Shown: positions 33,087-42,317 of the stretch, piece after piece
Layout of the letters: each line of letters begins with the position of its first letter
How positions within the stretch are numbered: position 1 is the first letter of the stretch
DNA from: Lysinibacillus sp. FSL M8-0337
Lineage (GTDB): Bacteria > Bacillota > Bacilli > Bacillales_A > Planococcaceae
DNA length: 64,000 nucleotides
Assembly: GCF_038593855.1 (NCBI RefSeq)
Contig: NZ_CP151996.1
Span: 1,302,001 to 1,366,000 of the forward strand
Direction: 5' to 3'
The notes under the pieces: generated by a model
What the model was told of the DNA's origin: nothing
Database searches by the model: none
What the model saw: the letters and a program-made list of their open reading frames with translations, nothing else
Position numbers and translations under genes: made by a program

Positions 33087-34016
33087 TTAATCTTTTAACC
33101 AAAGGGGAATTATACCTGTATAACTTTCATTACCTGCTACATCAATTAAGCTAATTTGTGCTGAACAACCCGAATTAAGTTGAGATTTAAGTTCAAGATA
33201 TTGCTCTTGATTTGCAATATGAAAGCCAAAATTAACTCTTATTGCATCGTTTTGAGAAATCTTTATAAAGTTATTACTACGGATATCTTGCCATTCTTTT
33301 GTGGTTCCAGGAATATAATAAGAATTAAGTTTGTGCTTGGCAATTTCTATATCCCCAGAAAATAATCTAATACTACCTCCAATAACTAGATTTATTCTTG
33401 AACCTGTATTTAGAACATTTATTAAACAGCTCCAAGAAAAATTGCCTCTTGAGATTAAAGGATTTATGATAAGTTGGCTATCACCATTAAATGGTTCAAT
33501 TCGGTAAGGGGGAATTACAATCCTTTCACGTTCAGTATACATTAAATCAAGATCATATTTATCTGCTGCTTGTGTTCTAGTACCTTTCCTCATAGGAATG
33601 AACATTTCTCTATTTTTATATAATCGAAGCATGTGAGGCTTGTTATAGGTACGGGGAATATGAACAACAATTATATTTTTATAATTCACCTGAATTTCAA
33701 TAAATTCAACCGTAAAAGGTTCAAGTACCTTACGGCTAATTATATTAGCTAAAGATGCAGCATCTAATGGCAGTGTAGTATGGTGCAAATCACCAGTCTT
33801 ACCGTCAATACCTACTATAATGTTCCCAACATCATATTGTGAATTTGCCATAACAGTTAAGTCTTTTGCGAATTCATTTCTACCCTCGTCATTTGACAAA
33901 TCCCAGAATTCGCGTTTTAACTCTATTACTGGGTTCTCGTATTGAGCACCGGATTTAATTTGTTCACTAATATTTTTGATTTTCCTAGCATTAATACCTC
34001 TTTCGGAATCAAACAA
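33087..34016 (-). CDS. Schlafen/AlbA_2-domain protein, reverse-oriented prophage cargo
   Basis: TTG 34016, seven bases after AGAGGTG, gives 309 residues. Residues about 25-140 match the AlbA_2 (Schlafen-like) pattern: ENPVIELKREFWDLSNDEGR, NEFAKDLTVMANSQYDVG, NIIVGIDGKTGDL, then IVVHIPRTYNKPHML and MFIPMRKGTRTQAA. The C-terminal half (about 160-309) is strand-rich and unfamiliar. It runs opposite to the late genes and is bracketed by terminators, a typical cargo position. AlbA_2 proteins can bind or cut nucleic acids and some act in defence; that role is inferred. Confidence 0.78.
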   Translation of the reverse strand: MFDSERGINARKIKNISEQIKSGAQYENPVIELKREFWDLSNDEGRNEFAKDLTVMANSQYDVGNIIVGIDGKTGDLHHTTLPLDAASLANIISRKVLEPFTVEFIEIQVNYKNIIVVHIPRTYNKPHMLRLYKNREMFIPMRKGTRTQAADKYDLDLMYTERERIVIPPYRIEPFNGDSQLIINPLISRGNFSWSCLINVLNTGSRINLVIGGSIRLFSGDIEIAKHKLNSYYIPGTTKEWQDIRSNNFIKISQNDAIRVNFGFHIANQEQYLELKSQLNSGCSAQISLIDVAGNESYTGIIPLWLKD

Positions 34017-34227
34017 ATTTCAACACCTCTTTAAATATTTACTAATAATTATACCACTTTAGAAATATATAATTTACAAAAAAATACTTGGGTATTGAAA
34101 AACACATCCAATAATTTCTAAAGAGATAAACTTGAAAAGCCACAAACAAGCCACATTATTCATTGACAGGGTGATATATATTCATAGATGAAGCAAAAGG
34201 CAATTACAACTGAATAAAGCGAATGCG

Positions 34228-34260
34228 AGCCTTCACTTGAGCGGAGTGAGGGCTTTTTAT
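34228..34260 (+). terminator. terminator upstream of the terminase genes
   Basis: AGCCTTCACT and AGTGAGGGCT pair (one G-U) around a 7-base loop, followed by TTTTTAT. Confidence 0.75.
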
Positions 34261-34294
34261 GATTCCTAGCAATTAGCACAATGAGGTGATGCCA

Positions 34295-34726
34295 TTGAAA
34301 GTAAGAAAAATAAATCCAAAACAACAGGAATTTGCTGATTATTTTATTGAACTTGGTAACGCAGAAGAAGCTGCATTACGTGCTGGTTACAGTAAAACGT
34401 ATGCCAGAGGTCAATCTTATAAATTGTTGGCAAATGTCGGCATAAAAACATATATAGAAAATCGCATGGAAGAATTAAAATCAGAACGTGTTGCTGATCA
34501 ACAAGAAATACTCGAATCGCTTACTAAAGTTCTTCGTGGTGAAGAAAAGGGTGTAGCACTTGTTGGTGTCGGTATGGGTGAACAAGAAGTACTGGATATT
34601 AAACCAACACTAGCCGAAAAAATTAAAGCTGCTGAACTACTAGGGAGACGCTACGGTATGTGGACAGATAAGGTGAAGCATGAAGGTGCTGTACCAATTG
34701 TGATTGAGGATGATGTGAGTGAGTAA
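34295..34726 (+). CDS. terminase small subunit
   Basis: The small subunit recognises phage DNA for packaging. TTG 34295, six bases after GAGGTG, gives 143 residues. The N-terminal helix-turn-helix pattern (KQQEFADYFIELGNAEEAAL, RAGYSKTYARGQSYKLL) is typical of the Terminase_2 family. It overlaps the large subunit gene by eight bases. Confidence 0.88.
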   Translation: MKVRKINPKQQEFADYFIELGNAEEAALRAGYSKTYARGQSYKLLANVGIKTYIENRMEELKSERVADQQEILESLTKVLRGEEKGVALVGVGMGEQEVLDIKPTLAEKIKAAELLGRRYGMWTDKVKHEGAVPIVIEDDVSE

Positions 34727-35969
34727 GGTAAAACGTGTTTCTATTCAAAAGACAATTGGTAAGGGCTATGCAGATTACTGGAACTTTAAAGGTCGTTACC
34801 GAGTTTGCAAAGGGTCGCGTGCTTCTAAAAAGTCCAAAACAACTGCTATCTACTACATTTCACAAATAATGAAGCATCCTGCAGCTAATCTCCTTGTTAT
34901 TCGTAAAACATATCGTACATTAAAAGATTCGTGCTTTGCTGAATTACAGTGGGCAATTACGCAATTAGGTGTTGAACTGTATTGGCAAGTGAAAGAATCA
35001 CCTTTAGAGCTAACATATATGCCTACTGGACAGAAGATTTATTTCCGTGGTCTTGATGATCCATTGAAAGTAACATCTATAACTGTTAAAACAGGTGTCT
35101 TATGCTGGATGTGGGTAGAGGAAGCATACGAATTACTAAATGAAGATGATTTTAATATGTTGGATGAATCAATTCGTGGTTCAGCACCAGGCACCCTATT
35201 TAAACAAATTACATTAACGCTCAATCCATGGAATGAACGCCATTGGATAAAGAAGCGTTTTTTTGATGCCGAAAATGATGATGATATTTTAGCGAAGTCT
35301 ACAAATTACTTATGTAACGAGTTCTTAGATGAAGCAGATAGGAGAGTGTTTGAACGAATGAAACGTGATAATCCGCGTCGTTATCAAGTAGCAGGTTTAG
35401 GCAACTGGGGTATTGTTGACGGCCTTGTGTTTGAGAATTGGGAAGAGCGCTCCTTTGATAAGGATAAGATTATTAAGGAACGTCCAAGAATTAAAGCAAT
35501 GTTTGGTCTAGACTTTGGTTACACCAATGACCCTACTGCTTTCTTTGCTGGTTTAGTAGATGAAGGAGCTAAAGAGATTTATGTCTTTGATGAAATATAT
35601 CAGACAGGTATGAGTAACAGCATGATTTTTGATGAAGTAAAGCGCAAAGGCTACATTAAGGAACGAATACGTGCAGATAGTGCGGAGCCTAAGTCTATTG
35701 ACGATTTGTACAACTTAGGAATGTATAACATTAAAAAGGCACGTAAAGGCCCTGATAGCATAAATAACGGTATTCAAACGATTCAAGACTACAAGCTTAT
35801 CATTCATCCATCCTGTGTTAATTTCTTAACTGAAATCACTAATTACACATGGAATCAAGACAAGTTTGGCAAGAAGCTCAATAAGCCAGTAGATGATTTT
35901 AACCACTTAATGGATGCAATGCGTTATGCCTTAGAAGATTTAAAAGGCGATTTATTTAGCTTTGAATAG
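34719..35969 (+). CDS. terminase large subunit (PBSX type)
   Basis: This 416-residue protein is the packaging motor: ATPase domain with a Walker A-like CKGSRASKKSKTT (residues 30-42) and Walker B CWMWVEEAYEL, and a C-terminal RNase H-like nuclease with acidic residues in FGLDFGYTNDPTAF and LMDAMRYALED. Length and motifs fit the PBSX/SPP1 family. GTG start, overlapping the small subunit gene. Confidence 0.93.
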   Translation: MSKVKRVSIQKTIGKGYADYWNFKGRYRVCKGSRASKKSKTTAIYYISQIMKHPAANLLVIRKTYRTLKDSCFAELQWAITQLGVELYWQVKESPLELTYMPTGQKIYFRGLDDPLKVTSITVKTGVLCWMWVEEAYELLNEDDFNMLDESIRGSAPGTLFKQITLTLNPWNERHWIKKRFFDAENDDDILAKSTNYLCNEFLDEADRRVFERMKRDNPRRYQVAGLGNWGIVDGLVFENWEERSFDKDKIIKERPRIKAMFGLDFGYTNDPTAFFAGLVDEGAKEIYVFDEIYQTGMSNSMIFDEVKRKGYIKERIRADSAEPKSIDDLYNLGMYNIKKARKGPDSINNGIQTIQDYKLIIHPSCVNFLTEITNYTWNQDKFGKKLNKPVDDFNHLMDAMRYALEDLKGDLFSFE

Positions 35970-35980
35970 GATGTGAGTAG

Positions 35981-37483
35981 ATGTTTGAATTTCTAGGGGA
36001 AGTAACGGAGCGTATGCGGTTTAAGAAGATAATTGAGGCTGGTGCTAAGACAGCTATATCAAATAAAAAGGTGCTAGAGAAGGAAATAAAGAAATGGCTT
36101 GAATCACCACCTCGTAAAATGATGCTGTTAGGGGAATCTTATTATATTGGTGAACATGAGATATTGAAGCGTAAGCGTGAAGTTATCGGAGTGGATGGAC
36201 AACTAATGGAGGTTGAAAATCTACCGAATAATAGGATTGTCGATAATCAATATGCAAAGCTTGTAGATCAAAAGGTAAATTACTTGTTAGCAAAGCCTTT
36301 AACGTTTGAAACAAAGGATAAGAACTACTTAGAGCAACTACAATTGATATTTAATGCGAAGTTCCATAGAACCTTTCGTAATTTAGGAGAGGATTCTTTA
36401 AATGGAGGCATAGCGTGGTTGTACGTTTATTACGATGAACAAGGTAATTTGGCGTTTAAGCGTTTCCCACCTTATGAAATACTACCATTTTGGAAGGATG
36501 CAGATCATACGGAGTTAGAATTTGCTATTCGCTTTTATCCTGTTTCGGCATATGAAGGTGATAAGGAAGTCATTATCCATAAAGTTGAGAAATACACAAC
36601 AGATGGCATTGAGCATTACGTTTGGCTTAATAATAGCCTAATACCTGATGTTGAACAGGAGAAAACCACGTATATAAGTACAACTGATGAAACTGGAAAA
36701 TCATTAGGTTTCAATTGGGAACGCATTCCTTTAATAGCGTTTAAGTACAACAATAAGGAACTACCACTTATTAAACGTGTGAAATCACTACAAGATGGCA
36801 TTAATATTATGCTTTCGGACTTTGAAAACAACATGCAGGAAGATGCTCATAATACACTTCTTGTATTAGAAAATTATGATGGGCAAAATTTAGGTGAATT
36901 CAGACGTAATCTAGCTCAATTTGGCGCAGTAAAGGTTCGTAGTGATGAAGGTTCCAGAGGGGACGTACGAACACTAACTATTACAGTGAACGCTGACAAC
37001 TATAAATCCATTTTATCTTTATTTAAAAAGGCAATGATTGAAAATGGTCGTGGATATGATGCCAAGGACGAGCGAATGAGTAATAACCCAAATCAGATGA
37101 ATATTCAAAGCATGTACAGCGATATTGATTTAGATGCAAATGGTACTGAAACAGAGTATCAAGCAAGCTTTGAGGATTTACTTTGGTTTGTGAATGTTCA
37201 TCTAGCTAATAACCAAAAAGGTGACTTTGAAGGGGAGCCAGTCAACGTTATTTTTAATAAAGACATATTAATTAATGAAAGTGAATCCATAAAGAATGCT
37301 GTTGATTCTATGCCAATCTTATCGATGGAAAGTATCATTGCACAACACCCTTGGACAAAGAACGCGCAACTCGAATTAGATCGTAAAGAAAAAGAACGCC
37401 AAAGGGAACAGCAGGAATATGATGATTACCGAAATAACTTTCCGAACAAATTAGTAGGTGGTAATACAAATGGCCAAGAGTAG
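35981..37483 (+). CDS. portal protein (SPP1 gp6-like)
   Basis: This 500-residue protein lies between the terminase and minor head genes, the fixed place of the portal. Sequence features include RIVDNQYAKLVDQKVNYLLA and YLWF-type aromatic stretches typical of SPP1-family portals, and a hydrophilic C-terminal tail (KEKERQREQQEYDDY). The portal dodecamer is the DNA entry gate of the capsid. It overlaps the next gene by fourteen bases. Confidence 0.9.
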   Translation: MFEFLGEVTERMRFKKIIEAGAKTAISNKKVLEKEIKKWLESPPRKMMLLGESYYIGEHEILKRKREVIGVDGQLMEVENLPNNRIVDNQYAKLVDQKVNYLLAKPLTFETKDKNYLEQLQLIFNAKFHRTFRNLGEDSLNGGIAWLYVYYDEQGNLAFKRFPPYEILPFWKDADHTELEFAIRFYPVSAYEGDKEVIIHKVEKYTTDGIEHYVWLNNSLIPDVEQEKTTYISTTDETGKSLGFNWERIPLIAFKYNNKELPLIKRVKSLQDGINIMLSDFENNMQEDAHNTLLVLENYDGQNLGEFRRNLAQFGAVKVRSDEGSRGDVRTLTITVNADNYKSILSLFKKAMIENGRGYDAKDERMSNNPNQMNIQSMYSDIDLDANGTETEYQASFEDLLWFVNVHLANNQKGDFEGEPVNVIFNKDILINESESIKNAVDSMPILSMESIIAQHPWTKNAQLELDRKEKERQREQQEYDDYRNNFPNKLVGGNTNGQE

Positions 37484-38519
37484 AACCTATTGGCAGAAAC
37501 GCTTTGAGATGCTAGCAAATGCGGAAATGAGTAAGGGTGAGACTTATTACAAAGATTTAGAGCAAATATACCGTGACACGCTAAAGGCAATTGAAAAGGA
37601 CATTACCTATTGGTATTTACGCTTTGCAGATAATAATGAGATTACCTTTGCGGAAGCCAAGAAGTGGATTAAAGGCGCTGATTTAGAAGAGTTCAAGTGG
37701 GATGTTCATGAGTACATTCGACGTGGTGAGGAATACGGCATTAATGCAGCATGGGCAAAAGAGCTTGAGAATGCATCTGCACGTGTTCATATTTCAAGGT
37801 TAGAATCTATTAAGTTACAAACACAACAGCACGTAGAAGCACTGTATGGAACACAAATTGAAGGTGTTGAACGTCTTGCAAAGGAAGTATACCAGTCAGC
37901 GTATTACCACACAGCTTATGAAGTACAGGCTGGTTATGGAGTCGGTTATAGTTTACATTCTATTGACGCAAATCAATTAAAGATGATGGTTTCTAAGCCG
38001 TGGACTACAGATGGAGCAACCTTTAGTACACGTATATGGCGGGCTAAGGATGAGTTAGTTAGTGTGCTGCATAGAGAACTAACACAAGCTACAATACGTG
38101 GTGAGTCACTAAATAATGTTATAACAAAAATAGCCAAACAGTTTGATGTTTGTACGAATAAGGCAGGTCGTCTTGTAATGACGGAATCTGCTTTTTTTGC
38201 GTCTGCTGGTCAACAACAGGCTTATAAAGATTTAGATGTAGAGCGCTATGAAATAGTATCTGCATTAGACAATCGTACAAGTGCTATATGTAGAGAACTA
38301 GACGGGAAAGTACTACCGATGAGTGATTATGCACCAGGTATTACAGCACCACCATTTCATGCTTGGTGTCGAACAGTTACCGTACCTTATTTTGATGACA
38401 ACTATGGTGAACGTGCTGCAAGTAAAGGGAATAGTAGTGATCCAGATGATGTGTATTACATTCCTTCAAATATGACTTATAACGAGTGGTTCCGTTTATA
38501 CGGTGTTAAGCAAACGTGA
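37470..38519 (+). CDS. minor head protein (SPP1 gp7 / Mu F-like)
   Basis: ATG 37470, after AGGTGG, gives 349 residues. The C-terminal third has the Phage_Mu_F/SPP1 gp7 signature: ERYEIVSALDNRTSAICREL, DGKVLPMSDY, APPFHAWCRTVTVPYF. These proteins bind the portal and enter the procapsid, affecting DNA ejection. The upstream in-frame start at 37458 has no better ribosome site. Confidence 0.9.
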   Translation: MAKSRTYWQKRFEMLANAEMSKGETYYKDLEQIYRDTLKAIEKDITYWYLRFADNNEITFAEAKKWIKGADLEEFKWDVHEYIRRGEEYGINAAWAKELENASARVHISRLESIKLQTQQHVEALYGTQIEGVERLAKEVYQSAYYHTAYEVQAGYGVGYSLHSIDANQLKMMVSKPWTTDGATFSTRIWRAKDELVSVLHRELTQATIRGESLNNVITKIAKQFDVCTNKAGRLVMTESAFFASAGQQQAYKDLDVERYEIVSALDNRTSAICRELDGKVLPMSDYAPGITAPPFHAWCRTVTVPYFDDNYGERAASKGNSSDPDDVYYIPSNMTYNEWFRLYGVKQT

Positions 38520-38549
38520 ATTTAGAAGATAGAAAGGGAGGGATAAGAT

Positions 38550-38888
38550 ATGAAGTATCGTAAAAAGCCTGTGATTGTTGAAGCTATTCAGTGGAAAGGT
38601 GACAATTGGAACGAAATTGATGAATGGGGATGTGCTTGTGCACAAACTCAAGATGATGAAATTTGGATACCTACATCGGAAGGTATTATTAAAGCAAGCG
38701 TGGGAGACTACGTCATAAAAGGTGTACAAGGTGAATTTTATTCATGTAAACAAAGTGTTTTCGTTGCGAACTACGAAGAAGCTGACAAGCCAAGTCTATT
38801 AGTAAAAATGGAACCATCAGAGATAGATGAAGTTATTGAAAAGATTTCAAGAAAACTTGAAGAGACATTAAAAGAAGTCACTCAATGA
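38550..38888 (+). CDS. phage head-region hypothetical protein (112 aa)
   Basis: The N terminus MKYRKKPVIVEAIQWKGDNW is widespread among phage proteins of unknown function, followed by a PGKxD-like IPTSEGIIKASVGDYVIKGV and GEFYSCKQSVFVANYEE. The protein is strand-rich with a charged helical tail. It starts behind AAAGGGAGGG and ends at a terminator. No function is known to me. Confidence 0.75.
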   Translation: MKYRKKPVIVEAIQWKGDNWNEIDEWGCACAQTQDDEIWIPTSEGIIKASVGDYVIKGVQGEFYSCKQSVFVANYEEADKPSLLVKMEPSEIDEVIEKISRKLEETLKEVTQ

Positions 38889-38905
38889 GTGGCTTTTTAT
38901 TTTTT
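38875..38905 (+). terminator. terminator at the end of the 112 aa gene
   Basis: AGTCACTC and GAGTGGCT pair around a short AAT loop at the stop codon and are followed by TTTTTATTTTTT. It separates the packaging/head-assembly group from scaffold and capsid. Confidence 0.75.
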
Positions 38906-39021
38906 GAAAAAAGAAATGATAGTAACTACTACCGTCTTTTTCGAGCTTGTAGACGTAAAAGAACAAGTTTCTTAACCTATCGTGCCGTTGCACGTAAAAC
39001 ACGAATTAGGAGGCTATAACA

Positions 39022-39600
39022 ATGACAAAAGAACAACTGATGGCTTTAGGATTAAGTGAGGAACAAGCGACAAAGATTATCGACGGTTTTGGCACAATGA
39101 TTCCTAAAAGTCGTTTTGATGAGGTTAACGATGCTAAAAAGCAACTTGAAAAGGACGTAGCAGATCGTGATGAACAACTTGAAGGATTAAAGAAGTCAGC
39201 TAGTGCAACTGATGACCTTAAAGCCCAAATTGAAAAACTACAAGGTGAAAATACAACTGCTAAGGAGCATTATGAGGCAGAAGTGAAACAATTAAAGTTA
39301 GATGGGGCTGTAGAACGTGCATTGCTTGGTGCTAAGGCCAAAAATATTAAAGCCGTTAAAGCATTATTAAATTTAGAGGATGCGGAGTTAGATGGTGATG
39401 ATGTTAAGGGGCTAACTGATCAGATTAAAGCATTACAAGAAGGAGAGGATTCGAAATTCCTTTTCGAAAGCACTATAGAAACAAATAGACAGCAACAATG
39501 GAGAGGCTTTAAGCCAGCCGAAAAAGGTGAAATGGGAGGGAATGAAACTGCACCAACTTCATTATCGGATGCAGTGCAATCTCACTTCTCTAAAAACTAA
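39022..39600 (+). CDS. phage scaffolding protein (GP20-like)
   Basis: This 192-residue, highly charged coiled-coil protein (KKQLEKDVADRDEQLEGLKK, DDLKAQIEKLQGENTTAKEH) lies directly before the major capsid gene, the classic scaffold position, and resembles the Phage_GP20 family. The C terminus has a hydrophilic tail ending SHFSKN. It is expected to direct procapsid assembly and then leave. AGGAGGC precedes the ATG. Confidence 0.87.
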   Translation: MTKEQLMALGLSEEQATKIIDGFGTMIPKSRFDEVNDAKKQLEKDVADRDEQLEGLKKSASATDDLKAQIEKLQGENTTAKEHYEAEVKQLKLDGAVERALLGAKAKNIKAVKALLNLEDAELDGDDVKGLTDQIKALQEGEDSKFLFESTIETNRQQQWRGFKPAEKGEMGGNETAPTSLSDAVQSHFSKN

Positions 39601-39625
39601 TAAATAAAAAAAGGTGGTTTTTTAA

Positions 39626-40579
39626 ATGGCAGTAACATTAGCACAAGCTAAATTAAACGTACAAGATGATTTACAGGTAGGTGTTATTGATGAATTCGCA
39701 AAATCAAATTTCCTGTTCAATGCTCTTACATTCGATGATGTTGTTTCTCCTACTGGTGGCGGTGCAACACTCACATATGGTTATACACGATTGAAAACAC
39801 AACCAACGGCTGCGTTCCGTGCAGTAAACAGTGAGTACACTTCAAGTGAAGTAGAGAAAGAGCGTATTACCACAGATTTAGCTGTATTCGGTGGTGCTTT
39901 CAAAATTGACCGTATTATCGCTAATATGGGTGGCATTGTGGATGAAGTGACGTTACAAATGCAACAAAAGATTAAAGCAGCATCCGCACTATTTAATGAC
40001 ACTGTTATCAAGGGTGATACAGGTGTTGAAGCAAATGGTTTCGATGGATTAGAAAAAGCATTGACGGGCTCATCCACTGAATATGAACCTTCTGCAATTA
40101 TTGACCTATCAACTTCTGATTTAGTGACGACGAACTATGCGAAATTCTTAGATGAGCTGGATGAGTTCTTAATGGGCTTAGATGGTAAGCCTAATTTCAT
40201 TGGTGGTAATTTAAAACTGATTGCTAAGATTCGTGCAGCGGCTCGACGTGCTGGGATGTATCAAATGTCTCAAAATGAATTTGGACAAAATGTAGAGACT
40301 TATAACGGCATTCCATTAGTGGACTTCGGTGCAAAGCCAGGCTCCAATCAGAGTGTTGTAGATATTGAGGTAGATGGTACAACATCGTTATATGTAGCTC
40401 GTTTAGGATTAGATGGTTTCCATGCTATCTCAATGGCAGGACAATCACCAGTCAATACATGGCTCCCAGACTATAAAACTGCAGGTGCAGTGAAAACAGG
40501 TGAAGTAGAAATGGTTGCAGGTGTGGCTTTAAAGGCTACAAAAGCAGCAGGTGTAATGCGAAAAATTAAAGTGCAATAA
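39626..40579 (+). CDS. major capsid protein
   Basis: This 317-residue protein follows scaffold and has the composition of an HK97-fold capsid protein without a long delta domain: AVFGGAFKIDRIIANMGGIV, QKIKAASALFNDTVIKGD, FDGLEKALTG, NFIGGNLKLIAKIRAAARRA. A strong ribosome site (AAGGTGG) precedes the ATG, as expected for high expression. It is intact, while nearly all genes normally downstream of it are missing. Confidence 0.9.
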   Translation: MAVTLAQAKLNVQDDLQVGVIDEFAKSNFLFNALTFDDVVSPTGGGATLTYGYTRLKTQPTAAFRAVNSEYTSSEVEKERITTDLAVFGGAFKIDRIIANMGGIVDEVTLQMQQKIKAASALFNDTVIKGDTGVEANGFDGLEKALTGSSTEYEPSAIIDLSTSDLVTTNYAKFLDELDEFLMGLDGKPNFIGGNLKLIAKIRAAARRAGMYQMSQNEFGQNVETYNGIPLVDFGAKPGSNQSVVDIEVDGTTSLYVARLGLDGFHAISMAGQSPVNTWLPDYKTAGAVKTGEVEMVAGVALKATKAAGVMRKIKVQ

Positions 40580-40592
40580 GAGGAGGGGTTTC

Positions 40593-40685
40593 ATGGCAAA
40601 GGTTTACGCTCCAAACAAAGCGTACAACGGTATTACTGCAACTGTGCGTTGGGAGATAACGCTTGAGAAAGAGGTGGAATACTGA
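40593..40685 (+). CDS. 30-residue chimeric ORF at the internal deletion junction
   Basis: ATG 40593 follows GAGGAGGGG. The frame reads MAKVYAPNKAYNGITATV, then RWEITLEKEVEY and stops, overlapping the baseplate J start by one base. The first half looks like the beginning of a small head-region protein usually found after the capsid gene; the second half looks like the end of a late baseplate protein that abuts gene J. The best reading is a fusion scar left by a deletion of the genes between. The product is probably non-functional. Confidence 0.65.
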   Translation: MAKVYAPNKAYNGITATVRWEITLEKEVEY

Positions 40686-41776
40686 TGGCCGAACCATTTA
40701 ATTTAGATACGACCTTTGAAGAACTGATGGCTCGAAAACTAGCAGGCATCGATGATTCTCTTGATAAGCGTGAAGTCACGTCGTTAGTGTATAACGCAAC
40801 CGCAGCTAATAGTGTTGAAACCGTTCAAATGCTATTCACTTTGAAGAATTTTATCGACATGGTATTTGCTGATACTTCACCGCGTGAGTATTTAATTCGA
40901 CGTGCTGCAGAACGTGGTTTAAAGCCTCTTGAAGCTACTTATGCAAAACGAAAAGGTGTATTTAATATCGACGTTCCAATCGGTAGTCGTTTTAGTTTGG
41001 ACGATTTGAATTATGAAGTTATTGAACGGATTACACAGGGGCAATTCATATTGAGATGTGAAACTGCTGGTAATGTCGGTAATTTGTTTTCAGGTCAACT
41101 TATACCGATTAACTATATTAACAATTTAGAAACGGCTATATTAACCGATGTTTTGATACCTGGAGACGATGAAGAAGAAACAGAAGCATTTCGTACGCGC
41201 TATTTCAATAGCTTTGAATCCACCGCATTTGGAGGCAATCGAGCTGACTATAAAGAAAAGGTAGGTCAATTACCTGGTGTTGGTGGTGTACGTGTTTATC
41301 GTGCATGGAATGGTGGAGGGACAGTTAAGTTAGTCATTATTAACTCTCAATACGAAAAACCAACACAAACACTAATTGATGAAGTACAAAAGGCTGTTGA
41401 CCCTTTGGAAAATCAGGGTGAGGGCGTAGGGACGGCTCCGATAGATCACATAGTAACCGTGTTTGGCGTAAGCGAAACGCTCATTCATATTACACTGAAT
41501 ATCACGTATCAAGCAGGTTGGACTTGGACAGATATTGAGAGTCAAGTACAGAAGGTGATTGATGATTATTTCAAAGAGTTAGCAGAAGAATGGGCCAAGG
41601 CAAACAGTTATGAAGAAGATAACGCTGGTGTAGTAGTTCGTGTCTCGCAAATTGAATACCGATTGCTAGGTGTAACAGGTGTGCTTGATATTGCAAATAC
41701 GCAATTAAATGGCAGTCAATCCAATATCGCACTAGATGTTGAGTCTATTCCGAAACGAGGTGTTGTAAGTGGTTAG
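40685..41776 (+). CDS. baseplate J-like protein (XkdT/gp47)
   Basis: This 363-residue protein matches baseplate J family members: DTSPREYLIRRAAERGLKP, IPIGSRFS-type beta region, AFRTRYFNSFESTAFGGNRA, DYKEKVGQLPGVGGVRVYRA. It builds the wedge of contractile-tail baseplates. Its partners upstream in the usual order (sheath, tube, tape measure, XkdP-S) are absent here. The ribosome site AGAGGTGG lies in the chimeric ORF. Confidence 0.93.
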   Translation: MAEPFNLDTTFEELMARKLAGIDDSLDKREVTSLVYNATAANSVETVQMLFTLKNFIDMVFADTSPREYLIRRAAERGLKPLEATYAKRKGVFNIDVPIGSRFSLDDLNYEVIERITQGQFILRCETAGNVGNLFSGQLIPINYINNLETAILTDVLIPGDDEEETEAFRTRYFNSFESTAFGGNRADYKEKVGQLPGVGGVRVYRAWNGGGTVKLVIINSQYEKPTQTLIDEVQKAVDPLENQGEGVGTAPIDHIVTVFGVSETLIHITLNITYQAGWTWTDIESQVQKVIDDYFKELAEEWAKANSYEEDNAGVVVRVSQIEYRLLGVTGVLDIANTQLNGSQSNIALDVESIPKRGVVSG

Positions 41777-42317
41777 AGAGGTAGACATCATCAGCTATTT
41801 ACCGTCTGTTCTACATGAAACTAAAGAAATCGTTGCCATGGCAAATGCTGAAAAGCCTGTATTAGAAGCGTTATGGCAAGAAATCGAAAACACATTAAAC
41901 AATCAATTTGTCGTAACAGCAGATGAGAAGGGTGCTAGTCGATATGAGAAAATGCTTAAACTAAGCGTTCCTGCAACTGATTCCATCGAGACACGTCGAT
42001 TCCGTATTTTAGCTCGTTATCAAGAGCAAGCACCTTACACAAATCGGGTATTGAAACAATTGCTTGATAGCCTATTAGGCGAGGGAAAATATGAATTGAA
42101 ACTGGATGTAGCAGCTAAGACGCTAAGTGTAAAAATCGAATTGACAGTGAAAGGCATGTTTGATGCAGTGGTCATCATGCTAGAACGTATTACACCTCAA
42201 AACATGATTTTATCCGTCGAATTACGATACAACCAACATTCCTTACTAAAAAAATACACTCATGCTCAATTAAAAGCATTTACACATAAACAAATCAGAG
42301 AGGAAGTGATGCAATAA
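41769..42317 (+). CDS. baseplate/tail protein, DUF2313 (XkdU/YmfQ-like)
   Basis: This 182-residue protein follows gene J with an eight-base overlap, the fixed order in PBSX-like phages. Typical features are IISYLPSVLHETKEIVAMAN, ETRRFRILARYQEQAPYTNR and the C-terminal AFTHKQIREEV. It is thought to connect baseplate and tail fibres. GTG start. Confidence 0.87.
   Translation: MVREVDIISYLPSVLHETKEIVAMANAEKPVLEALWQEIENTLNNQFVVTADEKGASRYEKMLKLSVPATDSIETRRFRILARYQEQAPYTNRVLKQLLDSLLGEGKYELKLDVAAKTLSVKIELTVKGMFDAVVIMLERITPQNMILSVELRYNQHSLLKKYTHAQLKAFTHKQIREEVMQ

Noticed and set aside
38885..39019. 44-codon frame overlapping the stop of the 112 aa phage gene (ATGA)
   Set aside because: The start lies within a strong terminator hairpin and T-run, there is no ribosome site, and the arginine-rich product looks random.
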